A stretch of DNA of 64,000 nt from Roseitranquillus sp963749675 (lineage in GTDB: Bacteria; Pseudomonadota; Alphaproteobacteria; Rhodobacterales; Rhodobacteraceae): the NCBI GenBank assembly GCA_963749675.1, contig CAVVNT010000001.1, forward strand, positions 496,001 through 560,000, given 5' to 3'. Below the pieces are notes generated by a model. The model worked only from the letters and a program-made list of their open reading frames with translations. It was not told where the DNA came from and did no database searches. The translations under genes and the position numbers were made by a program. Shown piece by piece: positions 45,023 to 52,958 of this stretch (position 1 is its first letter; the number at the start of each line of letters is the position of its first letter).

Positions 45023-46009
45023 TCAGACCCTCTCGATTATCTTCTCGCCGAAGAGGCCCTGCGGCCGGAACACCAGCACGATGAGCGCCAGCACGTAGGC
45101 GAACCAGTTCTCCGTCGCGCCGCCGACGAGCGGGCCTACGAGGAACTCGAACAGCTTCTCGCCTATGCCGATGATGAGGCCGCCGACGATGGCGCCGGGG
45201 ATCGAGGTGAAGCCGCCCAGCATCAGCACCGGTAGCGCCTTGAGCGCGATCAGGCTGAGCGAGAACTGCACCCCCGACTTCGCGCCCCACATGATGCCGG
45301 CGACCAGCGCCACGAACCCCGCGATCGACCAGACCAGCACCCAGATCGTGTTGAGCGAGATGCCGACCGACAGCGCCGCCTGGTGGTCGTCGGCCACCGC
45401 GCGCAGCGCCCGGCCCTGCTTGGTGTACTGCGAGAACAGCACCAGCCCCGTCACCAGCACCGCCGCCACGATCGTCGCCGCGATGTCGAGGTTGTCGATG
45501 AAGAAGCCGTAGCCGAAGGCGTCGAACGTGATCCGGTCGATGGTCTCGTTGAGGCCCTGCGGCAGGCCCACGTCCAGCGTCTTGATCTGCGACCCCCACA
45601 TCAGGTCGCCGAAGCCTTCGAGGAAGTAGGCGAGCCCGATCGTCGCCATGAAGAGGATGATCGGCTCCTGGTTGACGAGATGGCGGAAGATGAAGTGCTG
45701 TACCGCGAACGCGAAGATCACCATGACGACGGTCGTCAGCAGGATCGCGGCGAGCGCCGGCACCGTCCAGCCGAAGCCGTGGATGTCGGTGCCGAAGGTG
45801 GCGTTGATCAGGTGGCTGAACGGAACCTGTCCGTCCATGATCCCGACGAGGGTGAGCGCCGCGAAGAGCGCCATCACCCCCTGAGAGAAGTTGAAGATGC
45901 CGCTGGCCTTGAAGATCAGCACGAACCCCAGCGCGACGAGGGCGTAGAGCACGCCCGCCATCGCGCCGTTCAGCGTGACCTCCATCGCGAAGAGCAGCTG
46001 GTCGGGCAT
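45023..46009 (-). CDS. livH: Branched-chain-type ABC permease LivH
   Basis: 328 residues. LNGAMAGVLYALVALGFVLIFKASGIFNFSQGVMALFAA at the N-terminus, GRALRAVADDHQAALSVGI (cytoplasmic coupling loop), GGFTSIPGAIVGGLIIGIGE and ALIVLVFRPQGLFGEK are LivH hallmarks. The central region, with two extra hydrophobic blocks around residues 60-110, is longer than E. coli LivH, as in homologues near acyl-CoA ligases. GGAGG precedes the ATG at 46007-46009. Confidence 0.93.
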   Translation of the reverse strand: MPDQLLFAMEVTLNGAMAGVLYALVALGFVLIFKASGIFNFSQGVMALFAALTLVGIMDGQVPFSHLINATFGTDIHGFGWTVPALAAILLTTVVMVIFAFAVQHFIFRHLVNQEPIILFMATIGLAYFLEGFGDLMWGSQIKTLDVGLPQGLNETIDRITFDAFGYGFFIDNLDIAATIVAAVLVTGLVLFSQYTKQGRALRAVADDHQAALSVGISLNTIWVLVWSIAGFVALVAGIMWGAKSGVQFSLSLIALKALPVLMLGGFTSIPGAIVGGLIIGIGEKLFEFLVGPLVGGATENWFAYVLALIVLVFRPQGLFGEKIIERV

Positions 46010-46058
46010 CAGGTGCCTCCGGTGATGCGGATGGGCGCGCGTCGGGATTGGGGCATCG

Positions 46059-46460
46059 CTATTCCTTCTCGGTCCCCGGGGTGGAGGCGTCGCGGCCGGG
46101 GTTCGGGCCGGTGGCCGATGGGCACTCGCAGTCGGAGAGGAGTTCCGTCGCTTTTTCCGACCGCTGCGCGGCGGGCTCCGATTCCAGCGCCGCGCGCGCC
46201 GCACGCAGGCCCCAGTCGATGTCGCCCTCGACATAGGCCGGGCGGTCCGCGCCTTCGCCCAATCCGCCGCCGCGCGCGTCGCGCGACTGCCGCGCGACAC
46301 GCGCGAATGCGCCGAGCGCCGCCTCGCGCTCGTTCTTGCGCAGCTCGGCGAGGTCTTCCTCGGTGAACTTCGCCACCATCTGCGCCGCCCAGTCGGGCAG
46401 GCCGCGATCTTCGCCCAGGACGTCGGCGAGGGTCTTCTTGGTCCAGTCGAGGTCGGTCAT
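46059..46460 (-). CDS. Unknown acidic protein between livG and livH
   Basis: 133 residues, not recognised. The N-terminal 60 residues (MTDLDWTKKTLADVLGEDRGLPDWAAQMVAKFTEEDLAELRKNERE) look folded and helical; the remainder is rich in Gly, Ala and Glu and may be disordered. No membrane segment or signal. Codon use fits a real gene, and the position within the co-directional liv genes suggests co-transcription. Confidence 0.5.
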   Translation of the reverse strand: MTDLDWTKKTLADVLGEDRGLPDWAAQMVAKFTEEDLAELRKNEREAALGAFARVARQSRDARGGGLGEGADRPAYVEGDIDWGLRAARAALESEPAAQRSEKATELLSDCECPSATGPNPGRDASTPGTEKE

Positions 46461-46616
46461 GTCGGTCTCCTGTCTTCGGGACGGACCAACGATGCGGGGC
46501 GCTCCGGGTTCGACCGGGGCGCGGCTGCGCCCCGATTCGCCGCGACGGCGGCCCCCGCACGAGGGCTCCGCGCGGCGGATCCCGCACAGCGGGCAGCCCG
46601 TGAGGTCGAGCGGGTT

Positions 46617-47432
46617 TCAGTCATGCGAGACCCCCAGATACGCGTCGATGACTTCGGGGTTGGCGCGCACCTCGTCCGGGGTGCCGTCGCCGATCTTGCG
46701 GCCGTAATCCATCACCACCACCCGGTCGGACAAGTCCATGACCACGCCCATGTCGTGCTCGATCAGCGCGATCGTGGTGCCGAACTCGTCGTTCACGTCG
46801 AGGATGAAGCGGCTCATGTCCTCCTTCTCCTCCACGTTCATGCCGGCCATCGGCTCGTCGAGGAGCAGCAGCATGGGCTCGGCGGCGAGCGCGCGGGCCA
46901 GTTCCACCCGCTTCTTGAGGCCGTAGGGCAGGCGGCCGACCGGCGTTTTGCGGATCCGCTGGATCTCGAGGAAGTCGACGATCTCCTCGACGCGCTGGCG
47001 GTTCGCGGTCTCCTCCCGCTGGGCGGGGCCCCACCAGAGCGCCTGCCGCGCCATGCCGGTCGTCATGTGCGTGAGCCGACCCGTCATGATGTTGTCGAGC
47101 ACGCTCATCCCGTCGAAGAGCGCGATGTTCTGGAACGTCCGGGCGATGCCCTGGCGGGCGACCTGGTAGGGCTTCATCGGCGGGCGCTTCTGCCCTCGGA
47201 ACCAGACCTCCCCCTCCTGCGGGTTGTAGAATCCCGAGATCACGTTCAGCATCGAGGACTTGCCGGCCCCGTTCGGCCCGATGATCGCCCGGATCTCGCC
47301 CTCGCGGATGTCGAACGAGATGTCCTTGATCGCCTCCACCCCGCCGAACCGCAGGGTGATGTGCCGCATCTCCATCAGCGTCCCGCCGATGGGGCGGGTG
47401 TCGGCGGGGGGGCTGGAGTCGAGAGCGTTCAT
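46617..47432 (-). CDS. livG: Branched-chain-type ABC importer ATPase LivG
   Basis: 271 residues. MRHITLRFGGVEAIKDISFDIREGEIRAIIGPNGAGKSS (Walker A near residue 52), GIARTFQNIALFDGMSVLDNIMTG, a signature LPYGLKKRVELARALA in place of LSGGQ as in many LivG, Walker B LLLLDEPMAGMN and IEHDMGVVMDLSDRVVVMDYG. The ATG at 47430-47432 (MNALDSSPP) adds a short N-terminal tail before the core. Second ATPase of the importer with LivF. Confidence 0.93.
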   Translation of the reverse strand: MNALDSSPPADTRPIGGTLMEMRHITLRFGGVEAIKDISFDIREGEIRAIIGPNGAGKSSMLNVISGFYNPQEGEVWFRGQKRPPMKPYQVARQGIARTFQNIALFDGMSVLDNIMTGRLTHMTTGMARQALWWGPAQREETANRQRVEEIVDFLEIQRIRKTPVGRLPYGLKKRVELARALAAEPMLLLLDEPMAGMNVEEKEDMSRFILDVNDEFGTTIALIEHDMGVVMDLSDRVVVMDYGRKIGDGTPDEVRANPEVIDAYLGVSHD

Positions 47433-47773
47433 GATGACGGTGCTCCGGCGCCCGGAGCGATGACGATGACGGGCGTTGGATCGACCCTGCGGCACACCAG
47501 ATCCGCCTTGGGAGCGGAGGGCCGCGCCCGAGCCTGGGGGGGCGCCGGCGCGACGGCTGCGGTCGGCGCTTTATCGTGACAGACCTCCCGACGGTGTTCC
47601 AGACGGAGCCGTTGCAAGGTGCCCTCCCGGGGGGAGGCTCGGGCGCGGCCCGGGCTGGTCGCCCGGGCCAGGGGGTTGTGGTGAGAACCGCCGTCCATTC
47701 TCTTGACAGCGCCATCCGGTTCGCTGGATGCTGCAGCTCCCGGCAGGGCGTAGGGGAGGGGACATGAAGTTTC
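47433..47773. other. Non-coding stretch upstream of livG
   Basis: No coding region is supported. GC-rich inverted repeats around 47638-47672 (CGGGC/GCCCG combinations) and a TTGACA hexamer at 47703-47708 without a convincing -10 partner are the only items seen. The promoter of livG, if separate from the acyl-CoA ligase gene, should be here. Confidence 0.5.
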
Positions 47774-47962
47774 ATGACCAAGTCGAACTACGACCTGTCG
47801 ACGCTCGTCGAAGCTGTTGTCGATCAGGATATCGCGTCGGGCCTGAGCGCCAACGACTCTTTTGAGCGACTTCAGCCACTTTTTGCGCCGGACCGGGCAA
47901 ATCTGAGCCAAATCAATCGGATTAAACTCATCGTGGCGCGAAGGTACTGTCGATTGGGTTAG
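47774..47962 (+). CDS. Small unknown protein, opposite strand
   Basis: 62 residues (MTKSNYDLSTLVEAVVDQDIASGLS... RYCRLG), predicted helical and soluble. Its GC content is visibly lower than that of the neighbours. AGGGGA lies about 15 bases upstream of the ATG. It faces the acyl-CoA ligase gene, stops five bases apart. It does not resemble a known family that I can name and could be spurious. Confidence 0.4.
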   Translation: MTKSNYDLSTLVEAVVDQDIASGLSANDSFERLQPLFAPDRANLSQINRIKLIVARRYCRLG

Positions 47963-47967
47963 ACGGC

Positions 47968-49933
47968 TCATTCCGCCGCCACCCTCTCGGGCTCGCCGAC
48001 CGGCACCACCTCGGCGTCCTGAAGGACCAGCGTCGCCTTGATCTTGCCCTTGCGGCCGTCCTCGTAGGTGACCTCGGTCTCGGTGTAGATCTCGGGCGCG
48101 TCGGAGTAGAGGGCGTCGACGAGGTCGGCGAACTTGTCGCCGATGACAGCGCGGCGAACCTTGCGGGTGCGAGTCAACTCGCCGTCGTCGGCGTCGAGCT
48201 CCTTGTGCAGCACCAGGAAGCGGTGGATCTGGCAGGCCGAGAGCATCGGGTCCTCGGCGATGGAGGCGTTGGTCTCGGCGACGTGGCCGCGCATCATCTC
48301 CAGCACCTTGGGGTGCTGGCTCAACTCCTGGTAGGATCCGTAGGAGATGTTGTTGCGTTCCGCCCAGTTGCCGACGGCGGCGAGGTCGATGTTCAGCATC
48401 GCGACGCAATGGTCGCGGCCGGCGCCGATCACCACCGCCTCGAGGATGTTGGGATAGAACTTCAGCTTGTTCTCGACGTATTTCGGCGCAAACAACGCAC
48501 CGGAGGCCAGCTTGGCCACGTCCTTGGCGCGGTCGATGATGCGCAGCTGGCCGGTCGCCTCGTCGAAGAAGCCCGCATCGCCGGTCGCGACCCACCCCTC
48601 GGCGTCCTTGGTCGTGGCGGTCGATTTCGGCGTTCTTGTAGTACTCCACGAACGTCCCGGGGGAGCGGTAGAAGACCTCGCCATCGTCGGCGATGCGGAT
48701 CTCCACCCCCGGCGAGGGCACGCCCACGGTATCGGATCGCACCGCGTCGTCGGGCTGCTGGGTGATGAAGACCGACGCCTCGGTCTGGCCGTAGAGCTGT
48801 TTGAGGTTGATGCCGAGGCCCCGGAAAAAGTCGAAGATTTCCGGGCCGATCGCCTCCCCCGCCGTGTAGCCGACGCGGATGCGGCTGTAGCCGAGCGTGT
48901 TCTTGAGCGGGCCGTAGACCAGCACGTCGCCGAGGCGGTAGAGCCAGCGGTCGCGCGCCGAGACCGGATGGCCGTCGAGGATCGCGGGCCCGACGCGACG
49001 GGCGAGGCCCATGAAGTGGTGGAACAGCCACTTCTTGAGGCGGCTCGCATCCTCCATCCGGATCATGACGTCGGTGAGCTGGGTCTCGAACACCCGCGGG
49101 GGGGCGAAGAAGTAGGTCGGACCGATCTCGCGCAGGTCGGTCATCATCGTGTCCGCGCTCTCGGGGCAGTTCACGCAGAAGCCGCACCAGTAGGCCTGGC
49201 CCACCGCGAAGATGAAGTCGCCGACCCACGCCATGGGGAGATAAGCGAGGATCTCCTCCCTCTCGGTCAGGTGGTCGAACTCGGCGGAGTTCTTCGCCGT
49301 GACGATGATGTTGCGGTTCGACAGGACCACCCCCTTGGGGCGTCCGGTGGTGCCCGAGGTGTAGAGCATCACGCAGGTGTCGTCCGACGTCAGTGCGTCG
49401 CGCCGTGCGGCGAGTTCCGGCCCGAGACGGTCCTGGGCGCCGCGCCCGGCCGCCTGCAGGTCGGCGTAGGACGTCATGTGCGCGTGGTCGTATTTCCGCA
49501 GTCCGCGCGGGTCGAGATAGACGATGTGCTTGAGATGCAGTCGCTCCTGCACCTCCAGCACCTTGTCCACCTGCTCCTGGTCTCCGGCGACGACGTAGCG
49601 GGCGCCGCAATGATCCAGAACATAGGCGATCTCGTCGCCGACGGCATCCTGGTAGAGCGGCACCGGCACCCCGCCCGCGGCCCGGGTCGCGACCATCGCC
49701 CAGTAGAGCGCCGGGCGGTTGCGGCCGATGATGGCGACGTGGTCGCCCCGCTGCAGCCCCAGCGTCAGCAGGCCCAGCGCCAGCGCTTCGACCTCGGCGG
49801 CCGTCTCGGCCCAGGTCCAGCTCTGCCAGATGCCGTACTCCTTCTCGCGATAGGCAGGGCGCTCGCCGAAGCGGTCCGCGTTCCGCGCGAGGAGGGCAGG
49901 TATGGACGCCGGCGCCTCCGGCTCGTCGATCAA
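47968..49933 (-). CDS. AMP-dependent long-chain acyl-CoA synthetase (one frame break)
   Basis: About 654 residues after removing one base near 48627. ANL-family motifs: LYTSGTTGRPKGVV near residue 190 (P-loop), YGQTEASVFIT, EIRIADDGEVFYRSPGTFVEYYKN, GDAGFFDEATGQLRIIDRAKD and a C-terminal LTRTRKVRR. The order resembles the bubblegum/FadD15-like long-chain synthetases often found at the head of liv-type operons in Rhodobacterales. Start at 49933 (ATG). Probably activates the fatty or aromatic acid taken up by the Liv importer. Confidence 0.9.
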
Positions 49934-50060
49934 GGCATCGTCCTCCCGACGGTGGACTCTAGCGGGTTGTCCCCGTCTTCCACCTCGGAAGACACGTTAT
50001 ACGCAGCACGACGGTCTGCAAAGCGTTGCGGCGCCGGTTGACGGTAGGTCAGGTCGCGAC

Positions 50061-50396
50061 TCAGTCGTCCCAGGTGGGCAGCGCCTCGACTTCCTCGGCG
50101 GTGAGGTCGGTGGTGTAGTCGCCGTCCTCGAACACCAGCCGCTCGATCGGGAGCACCCGCTCCTCGTCGCCGATGCCGAGGAAACCGCCGGCTTCGACCA
50201 CCACCGCGACGAGCGAGCCGTCGGGACCGATCAGCGCCGTCTCGATCTCGCCGACGTTCTCGCCGGCGACCGTCATCACGTCGATGTCGTCGATGGATGT
50301 CAGCGACGCGACGTCGACGCTCTGCGCGCCGGCGGCGGACGCGAAGGACAGGGCAATGGCCGGAAGGATGAGTTCTGAACATCTGCGGTACTCCAT
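50061..50396 (-). CDS. Secreted PRC-barrel domain protein
   Basis: 111 residues. Signal peptide (ELILPAIALSFASAAGA, cleavage before QS) followed by a PRC barrel: IDVMTVAGENVGEIETALIGPDGSLVAVVVEAGGFLGIGDEERVLPIERLVF. Small periplasmic PRC-barrel proteins are abundant in Rhodobacterales; function is not established. ATG at 50394-50396 preferred over a TTG seven codons upstream. Confidence 0.8.
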   Translation of the reverse strand: MEYRRCSELILPAIALSFASAAGAQSVDVASLTSIDDIDVMTVAGENVGEIETALIGPDGSLVAVVVEAGGFLGIGDEERVLPIERLVFEDGDYTTDLTAEEVEALPTWDD

Positions 50397-50556
50397 CTTG
50401 TGGGCGTGGCCGTTCAACGTTCGGCGCGCGCGCCCGTTCCCTGCGCCGGCGGAGGGCCGGTTGACATGGCGCCGAAGATGTTCCTTAATTGTTCCCTGCC
50501 GGCCGAGGCAGACAAGGCGAGTTTCCAGCTTGCCGCGACGGGACGGGAGGGGCTAG

Positions 50557-51198
50557 ATGTTCGATATGGCGGCAGACCCTTCGCACGATCTGGTGGCGTT
50601 CCTTGACGGGCGAAGGTTCGGAACGGTCCTTGCAGACCCGCCGTGGCGCTTCGTCAACCGCACCGGGAAGGTCGCGCCGGAACATCGGCGCCTCGCCCGC
50701 TATCCCACGCTCGAGGTCGAGGATATCTGTGCGCTGCCGGTGGCCGCGCATCTCGACGATACCGCGCACTGCTATCTCTGGGTACCGAACGCGCTGCTGC
50801 CGGACGGGTTGCGCGTGATGCAGGCGTGGGGGTTCGAGTACAAGTCGAACATCGTCTGGCACAAGGTCCGCAAGGACGGCGGCTCCGACGGCCGCGGGGT
50901 CGGATTCTACTTTCGCAACGTGACGGAGCTGCTGCTGTTCGGCGTGCGCGGCCGCAACGCGCGGACGCTGGCGCCGGGGCGGCGGCAAGTGAACCTCATG
51001 TCCAGCCGCAAGCGGGAGCATTCGCGCAAGCCCGACGAGCAGTACGAGCTGATCGAGGGCTGTTCCTGGGGCCCGTACCTGGAGCTCTTCGGCCGCGGCG
51101 TGCGCCGGGACTGGACCGTCTGGGGCAACCAGGCGGACGAGGACTATCGGCCGGACTGGAAGACCTACGCCTACAACTCGTCGCTCGCGGCCGAGTAG
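50557..51198 (+). CDS. MT-A70-family DNA adenine methyltransferase
   Basis: 213 residues. Catalytic motif DPPW at residues 27-30 (in VLADPPWRF), LWVPNALLPDGLRVMQAWGFEYKSNIVWHK, a GFYFRNVTELLLFGVRG block and SRKPDEQYELIEG with the SAM-binding region permuted as in the MT-A70/M.MunI class. These enzymes methylate N6 of adenine. A BglII-like nuclease is encoded convergently 108 bases away, so it is probably the protective methylase of a type II restriction-modification system. GGGAGGGG lies just before the ATG. Confidence 0.88.
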   Translation: MFDMAADPSHDLVAFLDGRRFGTVLADPPWRFVNRTGKVAPEHRRLARYPTLEVEDICALPVAAHLDDTAHCYLWVPNALLPDGLRVMQAWGFEYKSNIVWHKVRKDGGSDGRGVGFYFRNVTELLLFGVRGRNARTLAPGRRQVNLMSSRKREHSRKPDEQYELIEGCSWGPYLELFGRGVRRDWTVWGNQADEDYRPDWKTYAYNSSLAAE

Positions 51199-51306
51199 AA
51201 GTGCATCCTTCGTGCCCAAATGACGGGTGCGGCAACTCGGCGCACGATGTGAGCGACGCGGAGGACTGGAAGCCATGCGGACTTCATCGTTCGTGCCGAC
51301 GCCAGG

Positions 51307-52110
51307 TCACGAGCAATCGGAGTTGTTGAAGAGGTCGGCCTCTGGCGTCCGGACCAACAGGCCGCACGTGAGGATCGCCGCAGGCAGGCCGATCAGCAGG
51401 AGCGGGCAGGGGTTGCCGACGCCGCGCGCGACCCGCGCCTCGAGCTTGGCCCAGTGCGTCGTCGCCTGACCGAATTTCGATGAGACGAAGTTGCGGGTGA
51501 AGGCCTCGGCGAAGGTCGCGCCCGCCGCCATCAGACGCGCGACCGCCTCGCGCTGCCGGCCGGTCCGTTCGGCGACCCCGTAGCGGGCCAGCCCGGCCTC
51601 GTCGGTCACGCCATCGGCGCGGAGACGGTCGGCGATGCGCTCGGCAAAGGCCGCCTGCATGCCGCTGCCGCGCGTGACGATGACGCCAAGGGAAACCGCC
51701 GACTGCACGTGCAGCCGCTGGAAGTTCTCCAGGTCACGGTCGAAGAACGGGTCCTTGTTGTTCCACTCGATCTCGAGCGCGAGGGTGCCCGTGTCGGCGG
51801 CGCGGACATGGTCGATCTCGTGGCTGATCGCCTCGCGCCGCAGCCCGTCGACGATGGTCTCGACCGTAAAGACGTGCTTTGGCCAGCCGGCCTCGGCCAG
51901 GCTGCGGCGGAGGCGCTGGGTGAACGCGCTCTCGCCGCCGCCGCCGGCGATGAGCTCCGCGACGTCGATCCGGACGGCGAGGAGCAGATGCACCAGTTCC
52001 TCGAGCTCGGCGGGAAAGTCGTGGACGAGGATCGCCTCGGCATGGTTGCGGGCCAGGACGTCGAAGCCCGCATCCCGCAGTCGCTCCAGGCTCAAGCGGC
52101 GTTCTTCCAC
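51307..52110 (-). CDS. BglII/BstYI-like type II restriction endonuclease
   Basis: 267 residues. The segment SHEIDHVRAADTGTLALEIEWNNKDPFFDRDLENFQRLH carries the PD-(D/E)xK-type residues Asp100, Glu113 and Glu115 in the D-x12-E-x-E spacing, with the family-typical WNNKDPFFDRDL, followed by VSLGVIVTRG. This pattern is that of BglII/BstYI-like nucleases (from memory). Start is GTG at 52108-52110, overlapping the end of the thioredoxin-like gene by 19 bases; no ATG fits. BglII and BstYI recognise AGATCT and RGATCY, so a related GATC-core site is a reasonable guess. Confidence 0.8.
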   Translation of the reverse strand: MEERRLSLERLRDAGFDVLARNHAEAILVHDFPAELEELVHLLLAVRIDVAELIAGGGGESAFTQRLRRSLAEAGWPKHVFTVETIVDGLRREAISHEIDHVRAADTGTLALEIEWNNKDPFFDRDLENFQRLHVQSAVSLGVIVTRGSGMQAAFAERIADRLRADGVTDEAGLARYGVAERTGRQREAVARLMAAGATFAEAFTRNFVSSKFGQATTHWAKLEARVARGVGNPCPLLLIGLPAAILTCGLLVRTPEADLFNNSDCS

Positions 52111-52647
52111 TTGATGGAGCAGCCCATCGACGGGACCTGCTCGGGCGGGCCCTCGCCGGTCTCGGCGACCTGTGTCATCGCGGCGAAGAGTTCGCGGTCG
52201 GCGTCGGGCATCGCCCTGGTTCCGGAGGCGTCGAGGCGGCCGCGGTACTGCAGCTCTCCCTTGGCGTTCAGGCCGAAGAAGTCTGGCGTGCAGGCGGCGC
52301 CCCAGGCGCGGGCGACGGACTGGTCCTCGTCGTGGAGGTAGGGGAACGGCAGGTCATGCTCACGGGCGAAGCGAGCCATGTTGTCGAAGCTGTCGTCGGG
52401 ATGCGTGGTCGCGTCGTTGGAGCAGATCGCGGCGGTGCCGATGCCGAGCTCGGAAAGGTCCCGCGCGTCGCGCACGATCTTGTCGATCACCGCCTTCACG
52501 TAGGGGCAATGGTTGCAGATGAACGCGATGAGCGTGCCATTCCGGCCGGCGATGTCTTCGAGCGAGTAGGTATTGCCGTCGGTCGCTGTGAGCGTGAAGC
52601 TTGGGGCTTTCCAGCCGAAGTCGCAGACGGGGGGTGTTCGCGGCCAT
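52092..52647 (-). CDS. Thioredoxin-family/AhpC-TSA-like protein (one frame break)
   Basis: About 184 residues. After removing one C from a run of six near 52634 the protein reads MAANTPVCDFGWKAPSF then TLIAFICNHCPYVKAVIDKIVRDA, where NHCPYVK carries a single active-site Cys as in redoxin-like proteins of the peroxiredoxin superfamily. PDSFDNMARFAREHDLPFPYLHDEDQSVARAWGAACTPDFFGLN is typical. Probably a cytoplasmic thiol peroxidase or redox protein. Its end overlaps the nuclease start. Confidence 0.82.
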
Positions 52648-52704
52648 GTCGGATGTCCTTTCCTGTCGTGTCCCTGCGCGACTTAGGGCGGGAGAGCCGG
52701 TGCG

Positions 52705-52948
52705 TCAGCCGGTCGCGACGCGCTGGAGGCGACAGACCTTCGGCTCCACACTGCGGTAGGGGCGCGGCAGACCGATGGCATCGAAGGAATCCAGCGCGTC
52801 GATGCGCCAGCCGGGGCAAGGCAGACACGATCTCCTCGCGGCTCGCCCCGCGGGGCAGAGGCGCCCGCCGTGCCGGGCAGCAGGCGAGAAGGACGAACGT
52901 CGCCGCCTCCGCCGAGACATCGGCCGGAAAGCGGCGCCCGTTCAGCAT
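52705..52948 (-). CDS. Short protein resembling the C-terminus of a SAM-dependent methyltransferase (one frame break)
   Basis: From the ATG at 52948, ten bases after the formate dehydrogenase stop, the frame reads MLNGRRFPADVSAEAATFVLLACCPARR and GASREEIVSALP; removing one C near 52815 continues as GWRIDALDSFDAIGLPRP to a stop at 52705-52707, about 80 residues. The REEIVSALPGWRIDALDSF pattern resembles the last strands of class I methyltransferases, but there is no SAM-binding part. It is either a 5'-truncated remnant or a genuine small gene linked to formate dehydrogenase. Confidence 0.4.
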
Positions 52949-52958
52949 GCGCCGGCGG

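Noticed and set aside
48467..50041. Plus-strand frame of 524 codons opposite the acyl-CoA synthetase
   Set aside because: Shadow frame; the minus strand has intact ANL-family motifs.
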